The position numbers and the translations under genes are program-made. This document shows positions 19,439 through 26,754 of a stretch of DNA of 64,000 nt, piece after piece. Source of the DNA: Bacillota bacterium (lineage in GTDB: Bacteria; Bacillota; Clostridia; Christensenellales; Aristaeellaceae); contig JAEYCB010000018.1 of the NCBI GenBank assembly GCA_023404345.1, positions 21,649 through 85,648 on the forward strand, given 5' to 3'. A model generated the notes under the pieces. That model did not search any database and was not told where the DNA came from. It worked only from the letters and a program-made list of their open reading frames with translations. Each line of letters starts with the position of its first letter. The first letter of the stretch is position 1.

Positions 19439-19891
19439 ATGAGGGATTTCTCTATTGATCTGATCTGGACGAAGATCCAGATGGCCATCACTGCCATTGG
19501 CGGATGGCTTGGCTACTTTGTGGGAGGGATGGACGGCCTGCTGACTGCGCTTCTGATCCTGATGACCATTGACTACATCACCGGCATCATGTGCGCCATC
19601 GTGGACAGGCAGCTTTCCAGCACCATCGGTTTCAAGGGCATCTGCAAGAAGGTGCTCATTCTGATGCTGGTGGGCGTGGCACACGTCATCGATCTGCATG
19701 TGGTAGGCACCGGCGAGGCACTGCGCAGCGCCGTGATCTGCTTCTACCTTTCCAATGAGGGTGTGTCTGTGCTGGAGAACGCCGGGCGTCTGGGGCTTCC
19801 CATCCCGGAAAGGCTCAAGGCCATTCTGGCGCAGCTTCATGACAAACTGCCCGCAGCCGACACCACGACTGACAAGGGCGACGGAGAATAA
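19439..19891 (+). CDS. Holin, toxin-secretion/phage-lysis family (prophage 1)
   Basis: 150 aa from ATG 19439 behind AAGGAGG. Three hydrophobic segments are visible (GGWLGYFVGGMDGLLTALLIL, VLILMLVGVAHVIDL, LRSAVICFYLSNEGVSVLE). The motif MTIDYITGIMCAIVDRQLSS matches the TcdE/phi LC3-type holin family (pfam Phage_holin_4), which permeabilises the membrane so that the endolysin can act. The endolysin gene follows. Confidence 0.88.
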   Translation: MRDFSIDLIWTKIQMAITAIGGWLGYFVGGMDGLLTALLILMTIDYITGIMCAIVDRQLSSTIGFKGICKKVLILMLVGVAHVIDLHVVGTGEALRSAVICFYLSNEGVSVLENAGRLGLPIPERLKAILAQLHDKLPAADTTTDKGDGE

Positions 19892-19921
19892 CCGCCGCCT
19901 TTTCCTTTGGAGGGACTCAGT

Positions 19922-21025
19922 ATGAGCGAAAGAATCAATACCCCTTATACCAACGAACACTTCGTTGATTTTTGCAAGAAGATGGTTGGACAGCCTTACT
20001 GGTACGGCGGAGTCGTATATAAATGTACGAACAGTCTGCTGACGCGTAAGGCCAAGCAGTATCCGTCCCACTACGATTCCAGCCGCACCGCACGCTACAA
20101 GGAGGACATTGCCAAGAAGAAGGTCTGCGCGGATTGCGTGGGCTTGATTAAAGGCTACATGTGGACTGGCGGCGGCAAGGGCGTGATTGAATCCATCGGC
20201 ACGGATAATACGTTTTCCAGCAAGTATGGCGGCAACGGATGCCCGGACAAGAGCGCCAACGGCATGTTCACCTACGCCAAGAGCAAGGGCTGCGCATGGG
20301 GCACCATCGACACATTGCCGGAGATCCCCGGCGTTGCTCTGCGTTCGGACGGACATGTGGGTGTATACATCGGCGGCGGTTATGCCATCGAGGAGCGCGG
20401 CTTCAGCTATGGCTGTGTCAAGACAAAGGTGTCTGCCCGCAAGTGGACACACTGGTATCAGCTGCCCTTTGTGGACTATGGCGATGCGGTATTCACAGGC
20501 GGCAGCTATGTGAAACCTGATACGGCGACCAGCGAGTACACACTCGGCACCCGCACCCTGCGCAACGGCAGCAAGGGCACCGATGTGAAAGCGCTGCAGG
20601 AGTTTCTGCTCCAATTGGGCTACAAGCTGCCCAAGTACGGCGCGGATGGTGAGTTTGGTGCTGAGACGGAAACTGCCATCAAGGCGTTTCAGAAGAAGGT
20701 GGGCATCAAGCAGGACGGCATCTACGGCAGCGATACGCACAAAGCCATGATGGACGCAATCGCTGATGCCGACGATGGCAAGGGTGATCCCGAGGATGAT
20801 GCGCCTGAAAGTGTTTCTCCGACCGTCAAGCAGGTGCGGATTATCTGCAACAGCGGCTCCGTCAACATCCGCAAGGGCAACGATACCAAGTACAGCCGTA
20901 TCACAGCCGTCAAGGATGGCACGACCTTTGAATGGGTGGCGACTGCCAAAAACGGCTGGCATGCCATTGTGGTCAACGGTCAGGTGGGCTGGGTGTCCGG
21001 GAAATATAGCGAGAAAATCGAATAA
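19922..21025 (+). CDS. Endolysin: NlpC/P60-like peptidase with PG-binding and SH3 domains (prophage 1)
   Basis: 367 aa from ATG 19922 behind GGAGG. Residues 1-165 are an NlpC/P60-type cysteine peptidase: VCADCVGLIKGYMW holds the catalytic Cys and DGHVGVYIGGG the catalytic His. Residues about 195-260 form a peptidoglycan-binding type 1 domain (LRNGSKGTDVKALQEFLLQLGY). Residues about 300-367 are a bacterial SH3 domain (SVNIRKGNDTKYSRI). It would cleave stem peptides of the cell wall at lysis. A terminator follows. Confidence 0.9.
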   Translation: MSERINTPYTNEHFVDFCKKMVGQPYWYGGVVYKCTNSLLTRKAKQYPSHYDSSRTARYKEDIAKKKVCADCVGLIKGYMWTGGGKGVIESIGTDNTFSSKYGGNGCPDKSANGMFTYAKSKGCAWGTIDTLPEIPGVALRSDGHVGVYIGGGYAIEERGFSYGCVKTKVSARKWTHWYQLPFVDYGDAVFTGGSYVKPDTATSEYTLGTRTLRNGSKGTDVKALQEFLLQLGYKLPKYGADGEFGAETETAIKAFQKKVGIKQDGIYGSDTHKAMMDAIADADDGKGDPEDDAPESVSPTVKQVRIICNSGSVNIRKGNDTKYSRITAVKDGTTFEWVATAKNGWHAIVVNGQVGWVSGKYSEKIE

Positions 21026-21033
21026 TCCCAATG

Positions 21034-21073
21034 AAAGTGGTCTGCGCCCAAATTGTAGGCACAGACCACTTTT
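21034..21073 (+). terminator. Rho-independent terminator after the endolysin (prophage 1)
   Basis: AAAGTGGTCTG (21034-21044) pairs with CAGACCACTTT (21062-21072), an 11-bp stem with a 17-base loop, followed by T. It lies 9 bases after the endolysin stop and marks the end of the late operon. Confidence 0.75.
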
Positions 21074-21169
21074 CAGGCATCTGTACAGCACGCTTGCTAT
21101 CATTTTACTGTATGAATTTGTTTCTGTCCATAAACCAGCAGTAAAGCATTTTACCATTGGTTAATCGTT

Positions 21170-21203
21170 AGCGGTTGGCTTCGGCTGACCGCTTTTTTCT
21201 TTT
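21170..21203 (+). terminator. Strong terminator with UUCG tetraloop
   Basis: AGCGGTTGGC (21170-21179) and GCTGACCGCT (21184-21193) form a 10-bp stem with two G-U pairs around a TTCG loop, followed by T6-C-T4. It separates the lysis genes from the recombinase module; 21204-21286 contains only the next gene's leader. Confidence 0.8.
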
Positions 21204-21286
21204 GGCGAGCGTGTTCAAAACGCCGCTTTTTTACCAGTTACGGCATAAGGAAGTACTCCTTCAATCCGATGCAGGAGGATGCTGCC

Positions 21287-21691
21287 GTGACCAATGAGCA
21301 GAAAGAACAGATAAGAAAGCTGCGCTTGCAAGGCGACGGCTATATGAAGATCAGCCAAAAGCTGGGCGTTTCCATCAACACCATACGCTCCTTTTGCCGC
21401 AGGATGGAGTTGGACGGCTGCCTCTCCGGCACACAACACCGTTGCAAACAGTGCGGCAGGGCAATCAAGATCGTCCCGAAGCAGAAGCCCAAATCATTCT
21501 GCTCGGATGCCTGCCGCATTCGCTGGTGGAACAGCCACCCGGAGGATGTGAAGCGTAAAGCAAATTATGAATTTGTCTGCGCCCGTTGTGGCGTGAGCTT
21601 CACAGCTTATGGCAATGCGCACCGAAAGTATTGCAGCCGGGCTTGCTATATTGTCGGTCGCTATGGGAAGGCAGGCGGGCAGGATGAATGA
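21287..21691 (+). CDS. HTH plus zinc-binding protein upstream of recombinases (prophage 1)
   Basis: 134 aa from GTG 21287 behind AGGAGGATGC. Residues 1-40 (NEQKEQIRKLRLQGDGYMKISQKLGVSINTIRSFCRRM) are a resolvase/sigma-like helix-turn-helix. Two Cys clusters follow: CKQCGRAIKIVPKQKPKSFC-SDAC and CARCGVSFTAYGNAHRKYC-SRAC. Such proteins commonly precede large serine recombinases in Firmicutes elements and may bind att DNA or assist directionality. The role here is inferred from context only. Confidence 0.72.
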   Translation: MTNEQKEQIRKLRLQGDGYMKISQKLGVSINTIRSFCRRMELDGCLSGTQHRCKQCGRAIKIVPKQKPKSFCSDACRIRWWNSHPEDVKRKANYEFVCARCGVSFTAYGNAHRKYCSRACYIVGRYGKAGGQDE

Positions 21692-21920
21692 TGCATATCG
21701 CGCGAAGCTGGAACCCTATCTTGCCGCCATGCTTCTGGCCAGACGGATGCGCTCCATAGGCATCATTTCTCAAGAGGATTTTCTGAAAATCGATGAGGCG
21801 ATGGCCCAAAAATATGCTGTGCCTTTAACCAGTTTGTATCGCGGAATTGACTTGCAATCGTGCGGAATCAGAGGTAACATGTCGCACCACGAGGAGGTGT
21901 CAGAATGCCAAGGACAATAA
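21684..21920 (+). CDS. Small protein coupled to the recombinase, SHOCT-like (prophage 1)
   Basis: 78 aa. ATG 21684 overlaps the end of the previous gene (stop 21689-21691). The sequence MNDAYRAKLEPYLAAMLLARRM, then SIGIISQEDFLKIDEAMAQKY, resembles the short SHOCT-type helical module (I-x-x-E-x-F-x-x-x-K). Its end overlaps the first recombinase start by 16 bases, so translation is likely coupled. The function is unknown. Confidence 0.65.
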   Translation: MNDAYRAKLEPYLAAMLLARRMRSIGIISQEDFLKIDEAMAQKYAVPLTSLYRGIDLQSCGIRGNMSHHEEVSECQGQ

Positions 21921-23230
21921 AACTTGTGCCTCATATACCGCAGCTGGCAAAGAAAAAGCGCGTTGCTGCCTATGCCCGCGTTTCCAGCGGAAAGGACGCC
22001 ATGCTGCATTCTTTGTCCGAACAGGTCAGCTACTACAGCGACCTCATCCAGCGCAACAGCGAGTGGCTATATGCCGGAGTTTACTCCGATGAGGACGAAA
22101 CCGGCACCAAGGCAACTCGAGACGGCTTTCAACGGTTGCTCAACAATTGCCGCGCCGGAAGAATCGACATGATCCTCACGAAATCCATTTCCCGCTTCGC
22201 CCGGAATACGGTCACGCTGCTGGAAACCGTGCGGGAGCTGAAAGCGCTGGGTATCGATGTTTTCTTCGAGCGAGAAAACCTGCACACGCTCAATGGTGAC
22301 GGAGAGCTTATGATAACCATCCTCGCGTCCTATGCCGAGGAAGAAAGCCTGTCCGTCAGCGAGAACATGAAGTGGCGCGTCAAGCGCAATTTTGAAGAAG
22401 GAAAGCCGTGGGATGGGGTTTTGCTCGGGTATCGGCTGGTGGACGGTCGATATGAGATTCAGCCCGAGGAAGCTGCCATCGTGCGGCGTATTTTTTCCGA
22501 GTTTCTTTCCGGCAAGGGCAGGCAGGCGATTGCGACACAACTCAATGAGGAGGGCGCAGTCACGCGCTTCGGCAACAGGTGGAGCGCCAGAACGGTATCC
22601 GGGATTCTCCGCAATTACACCTATACGGGGAATTTGCTCTTGCAGAAAACCTACGTCGAAAATCATCTGAGCAAGAAGAAGTGCATGAACAACGGCGAAA
22701 AGGCTAAGTACCATGTGGAGCACAGCCACCCGGCCATCATCAGCATGGACACCTTCAATGCCGTGCAGGCCGAGATAGTGCGCCGAATTGAGCATTTCAA
22801 CGCCAATCCCCAAACGCCGAAGTCCTATCCCTTTTCCAGCATGATGATCTGCGAACAATGCGGAAGGCATTATCGGAGAAAGACCATTCCCTCGGGTATC
22901 GTATGGATCTGCGAAACCTTCAACACGCATGGGAAGCGCTTCTGCGCATCCAAGCAGGTGCCGGAAGAAACGCTGAAAAAGGTGACAGCCGAGGCGCTGG
23001 GAACAGACGGGTTTGACCCCGTCAGCCTTGAAAGGGTAGATCACATCCTCGTATGCAATGAGAACAGGCTGGTCTTTCGCCTGAAGGACGGCACGGAACT
23101 GAGCCGCCAATGGAAGGATCGTTCCCGCAGCCAGAGCTGGACGCCTGAAATGAGGGAAGCCGCCCGGCAAAAGTCTTTGGAGAGGAGGAAGCAGCATGCC
23201 CAAAATAACGACGATTCCGGCGACCATTAA
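21905..23230 (+). CDS. Large serine recombinase 1 (prophage 1)
   Basis: 441 aa. The resolvase catalytic domain carries AAYARVSSGKD with nucleophile Ser27, then TKSISRFARNT with the active-site Arg residues. A recombinase domain (LLGYRLVDGRYEIQPEEAAIVRRIF) and a zinc ribbon (CEQCGRHYRRK...CETF...C) follow. It catalyses site-specific recombination between att sites. The C-terminal coiled coil seen in phiC31-type integrases is short here, so it may work with the second recombinase. It overlaps that gene by 35 bases. Confidence 0.92.
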   Translation: MPRTIKLVPHIPQLAKKKRVAAYARVSSGKDAMLHSLSEQVSYYSDLIQRNSEWLYAGVYSDEDETGTKATRDGFQRLLNNCRAGRIDMILTKSISRFARNTVTLLETVRELKALGIDVFFERENLHTLNGDGELMITILASYAEEESLSVSENMKWRVKRNFEEGKPWDGVLLGYRLVDGRYEIQPEEAAIVRRIFSEFLSGKGRQAIATQLNEEGAVTRFGNRWSARTVSGILRNYTYTGNLLLQKTYVENHLSKKKCMNNGEKAKYHVEHSHPAIISMDTFNAVQAEIVRRIEHFNANPQTPKSYPFSSMMICEQCGRHYRRKTIPSGIVWICETFNTHGKRFCASKQVPEETLKKVTAEALGTDGFDPVSLERVDHILVCNENRLVFRLKDGTELSRQWKDRSRSQSWTPEMREAARQKSLERRKQHAQNNDDSGDH

Positions 23231-24776
23231 CCCCTTGACCCGGCTGCCTGCCATGACAACGCTGAAAAGGCGCGTCGCAGGCTATGCCCGCGTATCCACC
23301 GACAGCGATGAGCAGGAGACCAGCTACGAGGCACAGGTGGACTATTATACGAAATTCATTCTTTCCAGATCAGATTGGGAATTTGTGAAAATCTATACCG
23401 ACGATGGAATCTCGGCCACGAACACCAAGCGGCGTGAGGGCTTCAAGGAGATGATCGCCGACGCGCTGGACGGGCGCATTGACCTTATCGTCACAAAATC
23501 CGTCAGCCGCTTCGCCCGCAACACCGTGGACAGCCTTTCCACCATCCGCAAGCTGAAGGCAAAGGGCATCGAGTGCTATTTTGAGAAGGAGAACATCTGG
23601 ACATTCGACGGCAAGGGAGAACTGCTGATTACCATCATGTCCAGTCTTGCGCAGGAAGAAAGCCGTTCCATTTCCGAGAATGTTACATGGGGCCAGCGCA
23701 AGCGTTTTTCAGACGGAAAGGTAACCATGCCGTATAAGCATTTTCTTGGCTACAAAAAGGGCGAGGATGGTTTGCCGGTGATCGTGGAAGAAGAGGCACA
23801 GGTCGTCCGGCTCATATACCGCCTCTTTCTGGAGGGGAAAACCCAGCAGGCCATTGGGAAACAACTGGAGAGCAGGGGAATACCATCTCCCGCCGGGAAG
23901 GAAAAATGGAGCAAAACGACCATTTCCAGCATCCTCACCAATGAAAAATACAAGGGCGACGCGCTGCTGCAAAAGAGCTTCACGGTGGACTTTCTGGAAA
24001 AGAAGATGAAGGTCAACGAAGGCGAGGTGCCCCAATACTATGTGGAGGGCAGCCACCCGGCCATCATCGACCCGGACGAATGGGAGCATGTGCAGCATGA
24101 GTTCGCTCGGCGCAAGGCGCTGGGCAACACCTACAGCGGGAAGAGTACGCTGGCGGCAAAGCTGATCTGTGAGGACTGCGGGAGCTTCTACGGCTCCAAG
24201 GTGTGGCACTCCAACGACCCGTATCGCTGCACCGTATGGCAATGCAACCGAAAATTCCAAAACGATCATCGTTGCTATACGCCCGTACTGCGCACGGAGA
24301 AAATCCAGCAGATGTTCATCTACGCCTACAACAAGGTGATGGCGGATGTGAACGCCATGCTGGAAGCCTGCACGGAAATGAGGCGGTTGCTCGCGGACTA
24401 TACCGCCATTGATGCGAGAATTCAGCACCAGACTGATGAAATGCAGCTGGTAGCTGAAATGGTCAAGGCGGCGGTGCAGCTCAACGCCTCCACCACACAG
24501 GCGCAGGATGAGTACAAGCGGCGGTATAAGGAACTGACCGGTCGCTACGAAAGCATGGCTGCGGAGCTGGAAAAGCTCAATGCCGAACGCAGGCTCATGG
24601 AACAGAAGGACAAATCCATCGGGCTATTCATGCGGGCGCTCAAAAAGCAACCCGTGGTGCTCGACGAGTGGGACGATACCATTTGGATCGTGATGGTCGA
24701 AAACGCCACCGTCCACCGGGACAGCAGCGTAACATTCCGCTTCTACAATGGGGCAGAGATCAAGGTCGGAGCATGA
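23196..24776 (+). CDS. Large serine recombinase 2 (prophage 1)
   Basis: 526 aa behind GGAGAGGAGG. Nucleophile Ser34 lies in AGYARVSTDSDEQE. TKSVSRFARNTVDSL, the recombinase domain (VVRLIYRLFLEGKTQQAIGKQL) and a zinc ribbon (CEDCGSFYGSK...C...C) are present, followed by a coiled coil at residues about 400-480 that resembles integration-type serine recombinases. Paired overlapping recombinases suggest a heteromeric or two-step integrase. They lie right of the lysis genes, so the att site of this element may be in the repeat-rich DNA just downstream. Confidence 0.92.
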   Translation: MPKITTIPATINPLTRLPAMTTLKRRVAGYARVSTDSDEQETSYEAQVDYYTKFILSRSDWEFVKIYTDDGISATNTKRREGFKEMIADALDGRIDLIVTKSVSRFARNTVDSLSTIRKLKAKGIECYFEKENIWTFDGKGELLITIMSSLAQEESRSISENVTWGQRKRFSDGKVTMPYKHFLGYKKGEDGLPVIVEEEAQVVRLIYRLFLEGKTQQAIGKQLESRGIPSPAGKEKWSKTTISSILTNEKYKGDALLQKSFTVDFLEKKMKVNEGEVPQYYVEGSHPAIIDPDEWEHVQHEFARRKALGNTYSGKSTLAAKLICEDCGSFYGSKVWHSNDPYRCTVWQCNRKFQNDHRCYTPVLRTEKIQQMFIYAYNKVMADVNAMLEACTEMRRLLADYTAIDARIQHQTDEMQLVAEMVKAAVQLNASTTQAQDEYKRRYKELTGRYESMAAELEKLNAERRLMEQKDKSIGLFMRALKKQPVVLDEWDDTIWIVMVENATVHRDSSVTFRFYNGAEIKVGA

Positions 24777-24805
24777 TACTCCGGCTTTTTCTTTGCTTCC
24801 GAGGA

Positions 24806-24989
24806 ATCGTTAAAAGATGCACATACCTGAGCGAAAATGCACATACTAACGGGGGTATCGTTAAAAGATGCAGCCCGAAATGACAAACAAGCCTTGCAGG
24901 CCAGAAAATCCGACCGCCGCAAGGCTTGTTATCGTTAAAAGATGAGCCGAAAAGCCCGTGATTACAGGCGTTTTCGCGTATAAAAGATG
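24806..24989 (+). repeat. Short repeat ATCGTTAAAAGATG, three exact copies plus a partial
   Basis: The 14-mer ATCGTTAAAAGATG occurs at 24806-24819, 24857-24870 and 24931-24944. A partial copy TAAAAGATG is at 24981-24989. Two copies run on into TGCACA-type sequence. Spacing is irregular (51, 74 and about 50 bases), so it is not a CRISPR. Multiple short repeats like this occur at ends of some insertion sequences and at recombinase binding regions. I see no gene in 24777-25034. Confidence 0.7.
24886..24930. terminator. 12-bp inverted repeat downstream of the recombinases
   Basis: AACAAGCCTTGC (24886-24897) and GCAAGGCTTGTT (24919-24930) pair perfectly over 12 bp around a 21-base loop. It lies between copies two and three of the ATCGTTAAAAGATG repeat. 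There is no T run, so it may be a terminator only in part, or a protein-binding palindrome. Confidence 0.5.
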
Positions 24990-25030
24990 CACACCCGTCT
25001 TGATAACCATTGTATCAAAACGGGTGTGCA
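24988..25030. terminator. Long imperfect hairpin next to the tRNA-Pro fragment
   Basis: TGCACACCCGT (24988-24998) pairs with ACGGGTGTGCA (25020-25030). After one mismatch, TTGAT pairs with ATCAA, leaving a 9-base loop. The total is 16 pairs. It lies directly beyond the 3' end of the tRNA-Pro half gene, where a tRNA terminator would sit. T runs are weak on both strands. Confidence 0.55.
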
Positions 25031-25034
25031 GTTA

Positions 25035-25079
25035 TGGTCGAGGTGACAGGATTTGAACCTGCGACCTTTTGGTCCCGAA
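25035..25079 (-). tRNA. 3' half of a tRNA-Pro gene (likely attachment-site remnant)
   Basis: Read leftward, this gives TTCGGGA (anticodon loop with CGG), CCAAA, variable loop AGGTC, T arm GCAGG-TTCAAAT-CCTGT, acceptor strand CACCTCG, discriminator A and an encoded CCA. The G72-A73 end and the CGG anticodon identify tRNA-Pro. The 5' half is absent: the upstream bases do not pair with CCAAA and no D arm is present. A break at the anticodon loop is typical of tyrosine-integrase integration into a tRNA gene, so this is probably the far att site of prophage 2. Confidence 0.78.
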
Positions 25080-25110
25080 GAATTGCGCCCAATGCTCGGC
25101 ATTTGCTGTG

Positions 25111-25242
25111 CCGAAAATTACAGGGGGGTATGTTTTATTTTCTGTAATTTCTGTAATATCTGTAATTAAGCCTGTTTCTTCCTATATTATGCGAATTACA
25201 GAAGTTTTTCTTTTTCTGTAATTTTCAAGAATTATCTGTAAT
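25111..25242 (+). repeat. Cluster of CTGTAATT / AATTACAG motifs, left prophage 2 end
   Basis: Seven copies of CTGTAAT or its complement lie in 132 bases (25117, 25142, 25151, 25160, 25195, 25216, 25236). Three are in tandem with a 9-base period at 25142-25168. A G6 run (25124-25129) lies beside it. The same design, in inverted orientation, is found at 59272-59404 before the integrase. Possible roles are arm-type integrase sites or shared operators. Confidence 0.7.
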
Positions 25243-25660
25243 CGTCAGAGGGTACCCCCACCCATTTTCAAAAAAATCTTCCCCGCTGTAAACGACAGTC
25301 CCCGGCCGGTACGAGCACCCCTAAAAAAAGATTTTTCGGGCAGGGGCGGGTACCTCAGCGGCCGCCAAAATAAAAATCCGGCTGCGTTGCAGCTGCAAAA
25401 AACCGCACTATCCAAAGACCGCGTCCCCGCACCCATAAATCCCGCGCGCTTCCCGGAGGGCGTCAGAATCGAATGGCCACGGCTTCCCCCTTCTTCCCCC
25501 CTTTACGCTTTCGACGCTGCCGGTTTGGGGATCGCTCCGTCGATCGTGGCCAGCCGCATCCGGAGGCGTGCGCACAGACGCCAACCAGAGCGCAAAGCGG
25601 CGACGCCTGCGAAGATCTCCCCGTCCTGCGCAGGGAAAACGCCTTACAGCAAACAAAAAA
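25243..25660. other. Gene-poor interval between att side and late terminator (prophage 2)
   Basis: About 420 bases without a convincing gene. Open frames on both strands here lack ribosome binding sites and have strongly biased composition. The only structure I see is a pair of GGTACC-containing segments (near 25251 and 25349) in GC-rich DNA, and two A-rich patches. It could encode an unrecognised RNA; I have no positive evidence. Confidence 0.4.
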
Positions 25661-25700
25661 AGCGGGACTATCTCCGCATATTGCAAGAGGTAGTCCCGCT
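25654..25700 (-). terminator. Late operon terminator (prophage 2)
   Basis: AGCGGGACTA (25661-25670) and TAGTCCCGCT (25691-25700) form a perfect 10-bp stem with a 20-base loop. Read leftward it is followed by T7 (complement of 25654-25660). It lies downstream of the last lysis gene and is the natural end of the 23-kb late transcript. Confidence 0.85.
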
Positions 25701-25730
25701 ATTGTTCGTCATTTATTGATCTGCAGATCG

Positions 25731-25790
25731 CGGATCAGCGCCCCATGGCTGCCGATCGCACGCCAGCTGAAGATCTATTCCCGAACATTA
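25731..25790 (-). repeat. 60-bp dispersed repeat, copy A, after the holin stop
   Basis: Matches 36296-36355 at 57 of 60 positions in the same orientation. Read leftward, it begins with the holin stop in TAATG and carries an 18-codon frame (MFGNRSSAGVRSAAMGR, stop). The three differences change one residue (A to V) and two third positions. The other copy follows the tape measure stop in the identical way. The role is unknown. Confidence 0.8.
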
Positions 25791-26288
25791 CAGCAAACAG
25801 GCGTCCGAAGGTTCAATCTTCCCACTGGCCACAGCTGCAGCCACCGGATCGGGCGGCTCAACCTTATCGCCATACGCACGCTGGCGCATGTCCAGATCCT
25901 TCCACGCTGCCTTCACGGCCGCGATCACCAGGGTGGAGTCCACGTTGAAGCCGTACTCGCGCAGGTTGTCCAGCACCTGCTGCAGCTTCATGTCACCGTT
26001 GTACCTGCCATAGGTTGCCTCTGCGGCGTCCACGAAGATCTGCGCCAGCACGCTCAGCCTGTCCTCATCCAGCCCCATCTGGCTCAGCAGCGGCTTGATC
26101 CACCGCTTGAACACATACGCCGCCATGGTGGACACCACCGTGCCCAGCAGGCCGATGAAGCCCAGGAAGATGGGCGTCCAGTCGAAGCGCCCAGGATATC
26201 CCGCAGCGCCCTCCACAGCCTCAGCAAGGCCTGCCAGAGGCAGCCAGAGCAGCACCATGGCCATCAGCAAGCAAAACAGTTTTTTCAT
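25788..26288 (-). CDS. Phage holin, LLH-like, with signal sequence (prophage 2)
   Basis: 166 aa. The N-terminus is a signal-like segment (MKKLFCLLMAMVLLWLPLAG), followed by a second membrane segment (IFLGFIGLLGTVVSTMAAYVF, residues about 40-60). The cytosolic helical C-terminus includes AAEATYGRYNGDMKLQQVLDNL and VIAAVKAAW, which match the LLH holin family. It is the last gene of the late operon after the lysin, so it probably controls lysis timing. The stop overlaps the 60-bp repeat. Confidence 0.8.
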   Translation of the reverse strand: MKKLFCLLMAMVLLWLPLAGLAEAVEGAAGYPGRFDWTPIFLGFIGLLGTVVSTMAAYVFKRWIKPLLSQMGLDEDRLSVLAQIFVDAAEATYGRYNGDMKLQQVLDNLREYGFNVDSTLVIAAVKAAWKDLDMRQRAYGDKVEPPDPVAAAVASGKIEPSDACLL

Positions 26289-26331
26289 ACCTTGATCCCT
26301 CCTAAATAAAATAGAATCCCTTTTCCTTTCC

Positions 26332-26754
26332 TTAGCGCTGCCGGTTCTGCGCTAAGTTAGCCGCGTTTTGGTTAGGCCTTTTCAGTAGCCAGGCGTCCAT
26401 CACGCCGTTGGCGTTCTGCAGCTCTGCGGTGTTGCCATCGTGCAAGGCGTGATTGACCAGCGCCTTCTGGCACACAAACAGCGCTTGCAGGGCGTCGTAG
26501 ATGTCAGCCAGCGCGGCATCATGCACCTGCAGCCGGCTGTAGTCGCTGCGGAAGCGCTCTTCGCACTCCAGCTGGTGGTTCTTGTGTTCGGTTTCTTCCT
26601 TCTCCTGCGGCTTGCGCAGCTCGCGCGTGGTCTTGATCACATTGCCGATCAGAATGTACAGCACCATCAGCGCGATCACAAAAAGCACCACGCCCAGCAC
26701 CTTGTCCATGTTGAACACGGTGCGGACGGCCTCTTCGTAGTTCACCGGCCTCAC
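26332..26754 (-). CDS. Membrane-anchored coiled-coil lysis protein, XhlA-like (prophage 2)
   Basis: 140 aa with one membrane segment (VLGVVLFVIALMVLYILIGNVI, residues about 19-40) followed by a charged coiled coil (LRKPQEKEETEHKNHQLECEE). The size, topology and place between lysin and holin resemble haemolysin XhlA or spanin-like accessory proteins. The family is uncertain. It overlaps the lysin stop by 4 bases. Confidence 0.6.
   Translation of the reverse strand: MRPVNYEEAVRTVFNMDKVLGVVLFVIALMVLYILIGNVIKTTRELRKPQEKEETEHKNHQLECEERFRSDYSRLQVHDAALADIYDALQALFVCQKALVNHALHDGNTAELQNANGVMDAWLLKRPNQNAANLAQNRQR

Noticed and set aside
24806..24989. Possible CRISPR array
   Set aside because: Only three exact 14-base copies with irregular spacing and no cas genes.
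25408..25686. Leftward 92-residue frame at the left end of prophage 2
   Set aside because: Begins inside the loop of the late terminator, has no ribosome site and an Arg-rich random composition.
25473..26309. Rightward 278-residue frame opposite the LLH holin
   Set aside because: Crosses the terminator and 60-bp repeat, has low complexity, and lies opposite a clear holin.
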